Source of the DNA: Bifidobacteriaceae bacterium
GTDB lineage: Bacteria; Actinomycetota; Actinomycetes; Actinomycetales; Bifidobacteriaceae
Assembly (NCBI GenBank): GCA_031260825.1
Contig: JAISKS010000039.1
Coordinates: 1-15,046, forward strand
DNA length: 15,046 nucleotides
Direction: 5' to 3'
Shown here: piece by piece, positions 6,706 through 13,591 of the stretch
How the letters are laid out: the number at the start of each line of letters is the position of its first letter
How positions within the stretch are numbered: position 1 is the first letter of the stretch
Translations under genes and position numbers: made by a program
Notes under the pieces: model-generated
What the model was told of the DNA's origin: nothing
Database searches by the model: none
Seen by the model: only the letters and a program-made list of their open reading frames with translations

Positions 6706-7965
6706 CTATTTGATTTCAAATTTCTCGATTGGATGAAAAAGTGTATCCCACTGATATGAATTTGTAGGTTTAACTTGAAAATTAGCGATTGGCGAAACTG
6801 TACCATATGTTTTGCTACGATCTCTAGATTTTACAACAATCATTAATGAATATTTTCCAACTGGAAAGATGTTTTGAAGTTCAAAATGGAATTTACTTTT
6901 TTTGCTGAAGTCTAATATTTCTTTAGTTTTTTCATCGGAAATCCATCTGAAAACTCGCTGATTTGAATCACTAATGATTTCAAATCCCAAAAGCGGGTCT
7001 TCTAATCTCTCTAATTCTTCAACATTAATATCAATATTTATTAAATCTTCTGATGAGGTGGCAGTCGCTTTTAAGTTTATATAATTATTTGAAAGTTCAT
7101 TTTCAGTTTCCTCTTCATATTCAGTATCTTCAGACTCATTTAATCTGCGATATTTTTGAGCAACTTCTTGAACGCCTTTGTCTTCAATGATTTCACCATC
7201 TTGAATTAATATTGCTTTATTACAATAAGTCTGAACTGCGTCCATTGAATGCGTGACAAGCACCACAGTTTTCTTATCTTTCTTAAGCATATTGAAATAT
7301 TCGTTGCATTTGCGCTGGAAAGCTTCGTCGCCAACCGCGAGGATTTCGTCGAGGATAAGAATGTCGGTTTTGGCACGGATTGCGCAGGAGAAGGCGAGAC
7401 GAACTTGCATTCCGGAACTGTAGTTTTTGAGTTTTTGGTCCATGAAATCGTGGAGTTCAGCGAATTCGACGATTTCTTCGTACATATCGTCGACTTCTTT
7501 GTTTGAGAATCCGAGCATTGCGCCGTTCATATAAACGTTTTGGCGGCCGGTGAGTTCTGGGTTGAATCCAACGCCGAGTTCGATGAATGGGACGAGTGAG
7601 CCGTTGACACTGATTGAGCCGCTATCAGGAGTGTAGATTTGTGAGAGAAGTTTTAAAAGTGTAGATTTTCCTGAGCCGTTGCGACCTACGATTCCGAAGA
7701 AATCGCCTTCTTTGATTTCGAAATTTATTCCGCGAAGAACTTCTTGTTTGGTATAGCCTTTGACGCCTTTAGCGAAGTTTGTGAGAGCTTGTTTGACTCC
7801 AGATGCCTTTTCATTAGGGAGTTTGAACGATTTGTAAAGGTCGCGCACTTCGATCATTGTTTTGGCATTTTCAGTGCTTTTGGTACTTTCTCCAAAGTCC
7901 GCAGACTGGTTTGCTTTTTTGCTCAGATCCGTACCATCAGCTGATTGGTTTGATTTTTTGCTCAT
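6706..7965 (-). CDS. ABC transporter ATPase for polysaccharide export, Wzt-like with C-terminal cargo domain
   Basis: The nucleotide-binding domain (about 37-275) shows Walker A GRNGSGKST (94-102), the signature YSSGMQVRL (182-190), Walker B DILILDE (201-207) and the switch His in VTHSM (H239). Overall order and spacing match Wzt/TagH-type ATPases that energise export of finished polysaccharides through an ABC-2 permease. Residues about 290-400 are an acidic linker and a beta-rich domain resembling the Wzt C-terminal domain, which in known systems recognises the glycan end. The first 36 residues are extra relative to the usual family start (MIEVRDLYKSF at residue 37). They contain a 13-residue duplication (SKKSNQSADGTD/SKKANQSADFGE). 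G+C falls from about 50% over 7321-7620 to about 30% over 6841-7080 by hand count. The gene is coupled to the permease by a strong ribosome binding site. Confidence 0.92.
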   Translation of the reverse strand: MSKKSNQSADGTDLSKKANQSADFGESTKSTENAKTMIEVRDLYKSFKLPNEKASGVKQALTNFAKGVKGYTKQEVLRGINFEIKEGDFFGIVGRNGSGKSTLLKLLSQIYTPDSGSISVNGSLVPFIELGVGFNPELTGRQNVYMNGAMLGFSNKEVDDMYEEIVEFAELHDFMDQKLKNYSSGMQVRLAFSCAIRAKTDILILDEILAVGDEAFQRKCNEYFNMLKKDKKTVVLVTHSMDAVQTYCNKAILIQDGEIIEDKGVQEVAQKYRRLNESEDTEYEEETENELSNNYINLKATATSSEDLINIDINVEELERLEDPLLGFEIISDSNQRVFRWISDEKTKEILDFSKKSKFHFELQNIFPVGKYSLMIVVKSRDRSKTYGTVSPIANFQVKPTNSYQWDTLFHPIEKFEIK

Positions 7966-7974
7966 ATCCGTACC
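7897..7974 (-). repeat. 39-nt tandem duplication spanning the Wzt start codon
   Basis: Two 39-nt units, 7936-7974 and 7897-7935, each begin GGTACGGAT and differ at 6 positions. The unit includes 9 nt upstream of the start codon. The ATG of the first copy corresponds to a CTG (Leu14) in the second. The reading frame is preserved, so the duplication lengthened the N-terminus by 13 residues. Confidence 0.85.
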
Positions 7975-7981
7975 ACCTCCT
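7974..7981 (-). promoter_or_regulatory. Strong Shine-Dalgarno sequence of the Wzt gene
   Basis: AGGAGGTG on the minus strand pairs over 8 nt with the canonical 16S rRNA tail and lies 8 nt before the ATG at 7965. It overlaps the permease stop codon TAG (7980-7982), which suggests translational coupling. It supports this start over the Met at residue 37. Unlike the leading genes, this operon-internal gene clearly uses a leader. Confidence 0.85.
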
Positions 7982-8801
7982 AAATTTCTTCCGCAAAATA
8001 TTTAGAGTTTTTCTTAAAATAAAACACAGCGAACACGCTTAATGCAAGCACGATTAGCAGTGGAATAATCTGAATAAACGGATTGCCGATATAATTCCAG
8101 ACTGTATCATAGCTCTGAGCGACGACATTATATCTGGCATCTTCAATGATTTGAGCAGGTGGAAGTAGCAAAATCGCCTGGGAAATTTTGTGCGAAAAAC
8201 CGTCAACCATCACAAGCGGATAGATGATTGGAGTCCCATAAAACCAGGTCTGAATGATGATTCCCCAGATATGTCCGATATCTCTAAATTTGACATATAG
8301 CGTACCTAAAATAAAAGCAATTGCAAGTGCGAAAGCATACATTTCCAAAAAGTTTATCGGAAGCAAAATAACTCGCCATGTAAAAGTAACACCATTAAAC
8401 ACTGCGAAAATAAACAAAATAACAGTTGACAGAAGAAGATTTATCAAAGAAGAAATCGTTCCAGAAATAACAATAATATACTTCGGAAAGTTGATTTTAC
8501 GGAGCAAATCGCCCTGTCCAACAATTGAGCCCATACCAAGACTTGTTGCTTCAGAGAAAAAATTCCAGAGAATAATTCCGAGCAAAAGCGCAACAGGATA
8601 GTGCTCTACGCCTGCCATTCTGCCCATTCCGAAGAATTTATCGAACACAAAATATAGGACGACGAAAGTGAAAAGTGGATTAAGCATCGACCACGCAAAG
8701 CCTAAAACACTGTCTTGATATCTAAGTTTGAAGTCTGTGACTACGAGTTGTTTCAGCAAAACAGTATTTCGTTTGCTAAAAACTTTGTCGATTATTTTCA
8801 T
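7980..8801 (-). CDS. ABC-2 type polysaccharide export permease, Wzm/TagG-like
   Basis: The 273-residue length fits the family. An N-terminal amphipathic segment leads into RYQDSVLGFAWSMLNPLF (27-44), the hallmark of Wzm/TagG/KpsM-type permeases. Six hydrophobic segments follow at about 37-55, 66-85, 108-135, 145-169, 176-196 and 242-262, with the conserved KFRDIGHIWG loop (171-180) and a GTPIIYPL stretch (189-196). A pair of such permeases and two Wzt-like ATPases would form a channel moving lipid-linked glycan across the cytoplasmic membrane. It is the first gene of a three-gene unit with the Wzt-like ATPase and the TPP/pyruvyl transferase fusion. Its start ATG has a TATAAT exactly 6 nt upstream. 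The cargo cannot be deduced. Confidence 0.93.
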   Translation of the reverse strand: MKIIDKVFSKRNTVLLKQLVVTDFKLRYQDSVLGFAWSMLNPLFTFVVLYFVFDKFFGMGRMAGVEHYPVALLLGIILWNFFSEATSLGMGSIVGQGDLLRKINFPKYIIVISGTISSLINLLLSTVILFIFAVFNGVTFTWRVILLPINFLEMYAFALAIAFILGTLYVKFRDIGHIWGIIIQTWFYGTPIIYPLVMVDGFSHKISQAILLLPPAQIIEDARYNVVAQSYDTVWNYIGNPFIQIIPLLIVLALSVFAVFYFKKNSKYFAEEI

Positions 8802-8807
8802 AAGTTA

Positions 8808-8813
8808 ATTATA
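8808..8813 (-). promoter_or_regulatory. -10 box, predicted leaderless start of the export operon
   Basis: TATAAT on the minus strand ends 6 nt before the permease ATG at 8801. The 17-nt-spaced -35 (AATACA at 8831-8836) matches only the last three consensus bases. No hairpin terminator is visible in the 51-nt gap after the preceding glycosyltransferase gene, so read-through from the serS unit may add to expression. Confidence 0.6.
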
Positions 8814-8852
8814 TAACAAAAATTGTGGTTTGTATTTAAATTAAGTAGCTAA

Positions 8853-10340
8853 TTAATTTTTATTGGTACTTAAATAGATTGTGGAGTTTTTTATCCCAGC
8901 TGCGGCGTATGGTAGCATCAATATAAACATAATTAAGCCAGAATACTCTCTTGGCTCAGAAATTAGTGAATAGAGGGTTGTTCCGGAGATAATTAATGGA
9001 ATAATTAAGTATTGGAAATCGTCTTTTCGTTTAATAATTTGGACTAAAGCCAATAGATAAAATATTGAAATTAACAAATTAAAACCTTGCATATATACTG
9101 TCGAAATTGTAGAAATAATTGGATGCAAATAATCTGCTAATCTGAAAAATTGAATTGTAGAAAAACTACTATTTCCCCATTGTAATAAGTATTTATTTGA
9201 GAAAAATGCTACAGCATCGATCGGATTTGAAGCAAATTCTTTTAATCTAGTATTTATTCGATTTTGTAAATATGAATTTGTAGTATCAGAATTATTTTTT
9301 GTAATATCAACTTTTGATTCTTCAGAAAAATCATAAGTTTCACCATTAAAACTGCCATATGAATCTATTTCATTGCCATTAAGCATTCCCAAATTATGCG
9401 GATTATCATATGAACTTACAGAATTTGTGAGCCCCATATCAATCCAAACTAATTTGCTCATACCATTTGATAAATGCACTCCTGATCTAATAGAATAAAT
9501 TTGAGCAGGTACATATGATGCACAAATAGGTACTACAACAAACAAAAACAATATTAAAATTTGTTTTTTTGAAACTTTGAAATTGTACAATAAATAGATC
9601 AAAATGGCTATAAATATAATCAAAGTATTTGGCTTTGTAATATATGCTACAGATAAAAATAATAATGCGATCCACGGGTTATTTGTAAAAAGATAATACA
9701 TGGCTGCTGATGATAAAAACAGCATTGGAATCCATCCATATAAATATCCTGTTGCAATAAATATTTGTAAACATCCTAAAAATATAACAAAAAATATAGT
9801 TAAGGTTTGTTGATCTTTAAAATACAAATTTGTTATTTTATATAAAAAAGTGTATATTCCACCAATCATAAATGCATTAATCAAAATGAAAATCGCAATA
9901 ACGGAAGTCTCTGGCAACTGTATAATTCTAAAAACAACTTCTTCAAAGCCTATTAAACCTAGTTGAAATGGAAAATTTTGAATATAAGAATCGGATAGTC
10001 CTTCAAAATTATTTTGAGAAAATTGATGAGCATATTTGATCACAATGCCCGCATCACCTGCTGTAGGGGCTTTCGTGAAAAGGATTCCAACGATTATGCT
10101 CCATATAGTTATAATAGCTTGCGTAAATCTAAATTTGTTTTTCTTAAGTATTAAAACGGCTACATAAATTATTAATGCAGATAATACTGGGGGGAGTATA
10201 TATGAAAACTTTAATTGCGAAAGATTTGTATAGTGATCTGTCCAGACTTTTTCGACATTAAAAAATACATTGGTCAGAAAAAATACTGTACCAAAAAATA
10301 TTGATATGAAAGCTGTGAAATAATATATTAACTTTTTCAT
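8853..10340 (-). CDS. GT-C-like multi-membrane glycosyltransferase candidate, paralog 2
   Basis: This 495-residue protein has roughly 11-12 hydrophobic segments spread over residues 5-28, 47-65, 74-88, 145-280 and 404-480, with a soluble extracytoplasmic stretch at about 285-400. The topology resembles GT-C (GT39/PMT-like) enzymes, which transfer sugars from polyprenyl-phosphate donors on the outer face of the membrane. A conserved Asp in the first loop (D96 in KAPTAGDAG) is a plausible catalytic acid by analogy. PFQLGLIGF (124-132), SKLVWIDMGLTN (295-306), DFSEESKVDIT (337-347) and QWGNSSFS (387-394) are shared with the next gene upstream. The ATG overlaps that gene's TGA by 4 nt (ATGA), so translation is probably coupled. 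The family assignment rests on topology and the loop Asp, not on a known signature. Confidence 0.75.
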   Translation of the reverse strand: MKKLIYYFTAFISIFFGTVFFLTNVFFNVEKVWTDHYTNLSQLKFSYILPPVLSALIIYVAVLILKKNKFRFTQAIITIWSIIVGILFTKAPTAGDAGIVIKYAHQFSQNNFEGLSDSYIQNFPFQLGLIGFEEVVFRIIQLPETSVIAIFILINAFMIGGIYTFLYKITNLYFKDQQTLTIFFVIFLGCLQIFIATGYLYGWIPMLFLSSAAMYYLFTNNPWIALLFLSVAYITKPNTLIIFIAILIYLLYNFKVSKKQILILFLFVVVPICASYVPAQIYSIRSGVHLSNGMSKLVWIDMGLTNSVSSYDNPHNLGMLNGNEIDSYGSFNGETYDFSEESKVDITKNNSDTTNSYLQNRINTRLKEFASNPIDAVAFFSNKYLLQWGNSSFSTIQFFRLADYLHPIISTISTVYMQGFNLLISIFYLLALVQIIKRKDDFQYLIIPLIISGTTLYSLISEPREYSGLIMFILMLPYAAAGIKNSTIYLSTNKN

Positions 10341-11869
10341 AATTTTTTATAATCAATAATGCCTTTCGCGGCATATGGTAACATTAGAATATAGTAGGGA
10401 AACACTGCAATTGCTTGAGCTTCACTAATTGTAGAATATAGGATTCCTCCTAGAATAATTAGTGGAATTAGCTGCTTTGAAAAGTCTTGTTCGTTTCTTA
10501 TATTATAAAAACTATATGTTGTAAACACAGCAATAATTAGACCAAATCCTGACATATAAAACATAAATATATTGTACAATAAATTATTTCCGCGCTCAGC
10601 TAAAATAATATTGAAGATACCGGAAAAGCTCGCGCTTCCCCATTGCGAAATATATTTTTTAGCGAAAAACTCTGCTGATTTTATTGGGTTTTTTGAGAGT
10701 TGGGAAATATTTTCACCGAGCAAAGTTTTTAAATATCGCGAGCTTTCTTCTTTAGATGTTACAGTAATATCGACCATAGATTCTTCTGAAAAATCGCCAG
10801 TTAACCCGCTAAAATAGCCATTCGACTTAATTTGATTACCTTCCAATATTCCGTTGTTTTTAGGAGCATCTAAAGTGCTTATTTTATTAGTTAACCCCAT
10901 ATTTATCCAAGTTAATTTGCTCATTCCGCTTTCAATATTAATTTGCGATCTAGCTTCATAAACTAGTTTTGGAATTTCTCCTACAGAAAGTGGTACGCAA
11001 ATAAAGATCAATAAAACAAATAAATTTCTTAGTAAGTTGGCTTTGGTTGACATAGTTTTGCCAAGTAAATACAGGCAAATTCCGATTAAAAATATAAGAG
11101 CATTGCTTTTAAAAAGATAAGCAAAACTAATGCAAAGCACAGATATTATGATTGATTTCCAGCTAAATTTTTTTGAACATTTTAATAAATAATATAGTGA
11201 TATGGCTGTGAAAAGCTGCATTGGTATCCATCCATATATTGGAAATACTAATAAAAATATCTGCAAACATATTATGAATAATAATGAAAACAATAGTTGT
11301 ATCTGTTTTGATTTAAAAAGTAGATCCGAGATTTTATACAGAAAATGATAATAAAAAGTTATCATAATACAGTTTATAAAAATTAATACAATTAGAACAG
11401 CAGAATCAGAATGGAAAATTCTGAATATAATTTCCTGAAACCCTATTAAACCTAGTTGAAATGGATAATTTTGTAAATAAGATCCATTTAATCCGTCAAA
11501 ATTATTATTCGCAAACTGTGACGCAAAATGAAATATTTCGAACGAATCAGTTATTAACGGTACTTTTATTAAATATGCCGACCAGCCCAAAGATAGAAAA
11601 AACACAATAAAATGCGTAACGTTGAATATAAACTTTTTTGATTTATTTAATAATAATTTATATGCAAAAAACAGTACAGCTCCCACTAATACTGCGCTAA
11701 TTATAGGCGGTAAAATATACGAGAATTTTATATATTCTAAATATGGATGATCAACTACAGAATCTGTGGTAAAAAATAATTTTATAAATAGAAATATTGC
11801 TGAAAACGCGAGCGATAAATACGCAATAAATTTCCAAAAGTAAAGGTTTACTTTTTTTGCAAATTTCAC
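10337..11869 (-). CDS. GT-C-like multi-membrane glycosyltransferase candidate, paralog 1
   Basis: This 510-residue protein is homologous along its length to the following gene. Shared blocks include SYILPP (50-55), a loop Asp in KVPLITD (D108), YLQNYPFQLGLIGF (131-144), SKLTWINMGLTN (317-328), DFSEESMVDIT (359-369) and QWGSASFS (409-416). About 11-12 hydrophobic segments flank an extracytoplasmic domain at about 305-425. The start is a GTG at 11867-11869, 9 nt after the serS stop, with no clear Shine-Dalgarno sequence. No other Met codon occurs before residue 168. Being placed directly behind serS it is probably transcribed from the serS promoter. Donor and acceptor are unknown; a role in the same surface glycan as the export genes is inferred from proximity. 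Confidence 0.75.
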   Translation of the reverse strand: MKFAKKVNLYFWKFIAYLSLAFSAIFLFIKLFFTTDSVVDHPYLEYIKFSYILPPIISAVLVGAVLFFAYKLLLNKSKKFIFNVTHFIVFFLSLGWSAYLIKVPLITDSFEIFHFASQFANNNFDGLNGSYLQNYPFQLGLIGFQEIIFRIFHSDSAVLIVLIFINCIMITFYYHFLYKISDLLFKSKQIQLLFSLLFIICLQIFLLVFPIYGWIPMQLFTAISLYYLLKCSKKFSWKSIIISVLCISFAYLFKSNALIFLIGICLYLLGKTMSTKANLLRNLFVLLIFICVPLSVGEIPKLVYEARSQINIESGMSKLTWINMGLTNKISTLDAPKNNGILEGNQIKSNGYFSGLTGDFSEESMVDITVTSKEESSRYLKTLLGENISQLSKNPIKSAEFFAKKYISQWGSASFSGIFNIILAERGNNLLYNIFMFYMSGFGLIIAVFTTYSFYNIRNEQDFSKQLIPLIILGGILYSTISEAQAIAVFPYYILMLPYAAKGIIDYKKL

Positions 11870-11878
11870 AATAATCGA

Positions 11879-13171
11879 TTATTTTGTTGGCTCGATTACC
11901 TCAAGCCCGTCTAAATATTTTTGCAGTGGTTTTGGTACTGTTATCCCACCATCAGCTGTCTGGAAATTTTCTAAAATTGCAACCAAAAATCTTGTTGTGG
12001 CAAGTGTTCCGTTTAGTGTTGCGACAGGCGTTGTTGTTTTGTCGTTATCTCCTTGAGCAGGTCTGTAGCGGATGTTTAATCGTCTTGCTTGGAATGTGGT
12101 ACAATTACTTGTCGAAGTAAGTTCTAAATATCTATTTTGAGATGGAAGCCAAGCCTCGCAATCAAATTTTCGCGCTGCTGAAGACCCTAAATCGCCAGCT
12201 GCAGTGTCGATCACGCGATAAGGTAGACCGAGCTCAGTTAAGATTTGCTCTTCTAATGCTAAGAGATTTTTATGCTCAGTTTCCGCATATTCAGGTGCTA
12301 CATAGCTGAACATTTCGATTTTATTGAACTGATGAACACGAATAATTCCGCGAGTATCTTTGCCATATGAGCCTGCTTCACGGCGGAAACAACTGCTCCA
12401 ACCTGCGTATCTAAGCGGTTTTTCTGAGTCAAGTTCAATTATCTCATCACTATGATATCCTGCTAATGCAACCTCTGATGTACCAACTAAATAAGCCTCA
12501 TCAGGCTCACGAAGTCTATAGATTTCATCAGCATGAGCGCCTAAAAATCCTGTACCTTTCATAATTTCTGGACGAACAAGAGTCGGTGTAATCATTGGAA
12601 TAAATCCATTTTTTAGAGCAGTATCCATTGCGAAGTTTAATAAGGCTAATTCAAGTCTTGCGCCAATTCCTTTTAGATAATAAAATCTTGAGCCACTAAC
12701 TTTTACGCCGCGCTCAGAATCAATTGCATCGATTTTTTCGCCGATTTCTAAATGGTCTCTAATAGTATCTGTATTATTTTTGGCTAAGTCATTATTGCCG
12801 ATTTCTTTTACGACAATATAGTCATCTTCCCCTCCTTCAGGGGCTTCAGTGGTGATATTTTGTACCTTATATAAAAGTTCATTTAGAGTTTCTTCAAGCT
12901 GAGTAGTTTTTGCAGCAGCTTCTTTAGATGTTTTAGAAAGTTCTTTAGTTTCTGCAAGAATCGCTAATTTTTCATCACCATTAGGAAGTGTTGCGATAGA
13001 TTTACTTTTCTTATTAAGGTCAGCTTTTAGCTCTTCAGATTTGGTTTTTAAATCTCTAACTTCTTTATCAAGTTCGATGATTTCGTCAACGATTTTTGGG
13101 TCATTGCCACGTAGAGTTTCAGATTTTTTTACAAGTTCAGGGTCAGTTCTAAATAATTTTATGTCAATCAT
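11879..13171 (-). CDS. serS: Serine--tRNA ligase
   Basis: This enzyme charges tRNA-Ser (and tRNA-Sec where present) with serine in the cytoplasm. The 430-residue length is normal. Residues 1-105 form the antiparallel coiled-coil arm that grips the long variable arm of tRNA-Ser. The class II core has TSE (231-233) for serine binding, motif 2 around FRREAGSYGKDTRGI (262-276) and motif 3 at LNGTLATTRFLVAILEN (386-402) with the catalytic Arg in ATTR. Motif 3 reads TLATTR; many bacterial enzymes instead have a GLAxGR form, while ATTR is common in archaeal and eukaryotic SerRS. A TATAAT lies 6 nt before the ATG, so the mRNA is probably leaderless. No T-box-like leader is possible in that case. Two membrane glycosyltransferase genes follow in the same unit. 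Confidence 0.97.
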   Translation of the reverse strand: MIDIKLFRTDPELVKKSETLRGNDPKIVDEIIELDKEVRDLKTKSEELKADLNKKSKSIATLPNGDEKLAILAETKELSKTSKEAAAKTTQLEETLNELLYKVQNITTEAPEGGEDDYIVVKEIGNNDLAKNNTDTIRDHLEIGEKIDAIDSERGVKVSGSRFYYLKGIGARLELALLNFAMDTALKNGFIPMITPTLVRPEIMKGTGFLGAHADEIYRLREPDEAYLVGTSEVALAGYHSDEIIELDSEKPLRYAGWSSCFRREAGSYGKDTRGIIRVHQFNKIEMFSYVAPEYAETEHKNLLALEEQILTELGLPYRVIDTAAGDLGSSAARKFDCEAWLPSQNRYLELTSTSNCTTFQARRLNIRYRPAQGDNDKTTTPVATLNGTLATTRFLVAILENFQTADGGITVPKPLQKYLDGLEVIEPTK

Positions 13172-13177
13172 AATAAT

Positions 13178-13183
13178 ATTATA
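13178..13183 (-). promoter_or_regulatory. -10 box, predicted leaderless start of serS
   Basis: TATAAT on the minus strand ends 6 nt before the serS ATG at 13171. The -35 position is poor (ACAAAA at 13201-13206). It is divergent from the tRNA-Ala promoter, whose -10 lies about 55 nt away, so the two promoters share a short control region. Confidence 0.65.
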
Positions 13184-13234
13184 CTATAAGTTCAGAAAAG
13201 TTTTGTGAAAATTATATGCAATGGTGAATTTTTA

Positions 13235-13243
13235 TGCTATAAT
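13235..13243 (+). promoter_or_regulatory. Extended -10 promoter of tRNA-Ala
   Basis: TGCTATAAT on the plus strand is a TGn-extended -10 with a perfect TATAAT at 13238-13243. The predicted start at about 13250 leaves a leader of roughly 10 nt before the mature tRNA. The -35 at 13215-13220 (TATGCA) is weak. Confidence 0.65.
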
Positions 13244-13259
13244 TTTAATATACCACTTC

Positions 13260-13332
13260 GGGGGATTAGCTCAGTTGGTAGAGCACTTGCTTTGCAAGCA
13301 AGGGGTCAGGGGTTCGAATCCCCTATCCTCCA
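13260..13332 (+). tRNA. tRNA-Ala (anticodon UGC)
   Basis: The 73-nt sequence folds as a canonical cloverleaf. The acceptor GGGGGAT pairs with ATCCTCC, D stem GCTC pairs with GAGC, anticodon stem CTTGC pairs with GCAAG around loop TTTGCAA (anticodon TGC), and T stem AGGGG pairs with CCCCT around TTCGAAT. The third acceptor pair is G3:U70, the alanine identity determinant. The discriminator is A. CCA is not encoded (the next bases are CTT), so a CCA-adding enzyme is required. It is the only plus-strand gene in the window and converges on ileS. Confidence 0.98.
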
Positions 13333-13343
13333 CTTATATAATT

Positions 13344-13373
13344 GTCAAAAGCTTTTCTTCGAGAGTTTTTGAC
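13344..13373 (+). terminator. Possible 3'-end hairpin of the tRNA-Ala transcript
   Basis: GTCAAAAGCTTT (13344-13355) pairs with AGAGTTTTTGAC (13362-13373) around a 6-nt loop; the 12-bp stem has two G-U pairs. It begins 11 nt after the tRNA. No T-tract follows, so intrinsic termination is uncertain. It is also the first unit of a repeat array. Confidence 0.4.
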
Positions 13374-13494
13374 ATCGATTCAAAAGGTTTCTGCGAAAAC
13401 TTTTGAGATCGATTTTCAAAAACTCTCTACGAAAACTTTTGACACGCTAAACGCGTTTTGTGTTATCAAAATTTTTATTATGAGACTTTTTGAC
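13345..13494. repeat. Four-copy array of short palindromic units (TCAAAA...TTTTGA)
   Basis: Units begin with TCAAAA at 13345, 13380, 13416 and 13466 (spacings 35, 36 and 50 nt), and each closes with TTTTGA 15-26 nt later, mostly followed by ATCGAT or CACGCT. Unit 2 has an 11-of-12-bp stem around a 3-nt loop. The right arms of units 2 and 3 are identical (GAAAACTTTTGA). The right arm of unit 1 (13361-13372) is perfectly complementary to the left arm of unit 3 (13416-13427), so alternative pairings are possible. Confidence 0.75.
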
Positions 13495-13499
13495 ACGCT

Positions 13500-13580
13500 A
13501 GATTCCTGCTTTCGCAGGAATGACAATGCGTGCGCTAGATTCCCGTTTTCACGGGAATGACAAGCTTCCACGGGAATGAC
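13500..13580. repeat. Dispersed palindromic repeats, copies 3 and 4 plus a partial copy
   Basis: ATTCCTGCTTTCGCAGGAAT (13502-13521) and ATTCCCGTTTTCACGGGAAT (13539-13558) are each followed by GAC and preceded by GCTAG, with a 37-nt period. A truncated unit CTTCCACGGGAATGACAG follows at about 13565. The group lies between the convergent ends of tRNA-Ala and ileS and belongs to the same family as the copies near 724 and 3640. Confidence 0.8.
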
Positions 13581-13591
13581 AGTGACTCAAA

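Noticed and set aside
7249..7506. 85-codon plus-strand frame opposite the Wzt ATPase
   Set aside because: It is antisense to the signature and Walker B region of a clearly conserved gene, and its Phe/Val-rich product reflects the complementary codons.
10337..10340. UGA read as glycine, as in Gracilibacteria and Absconditabacteria
   Set aside because: The TGA here ends one gene in a classic ATGA overlap with the next start, and conserved glycines elsewhere are encoded by GGN.
13172..13259. T-box or other leader regulation of serS
   Set aside because: The predicted start of transcription coincides with the ATG, only 88 nt separate serS from the divergent tRNA gene, and no T-box sequence is seen.
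13345..13494. CRISPR array
   Set aside because: Spacing looks regular, but the repeated part is only the palindromic arms, there are no unique spacers of constant length, and no cas gene is present.
13342..13560. 72-codon plus-strand frame after tRNA-Ala
   Set aside because: It consists entirely of palindromic repeat units, including the DSCFRRND translation of the dispersed repeat.
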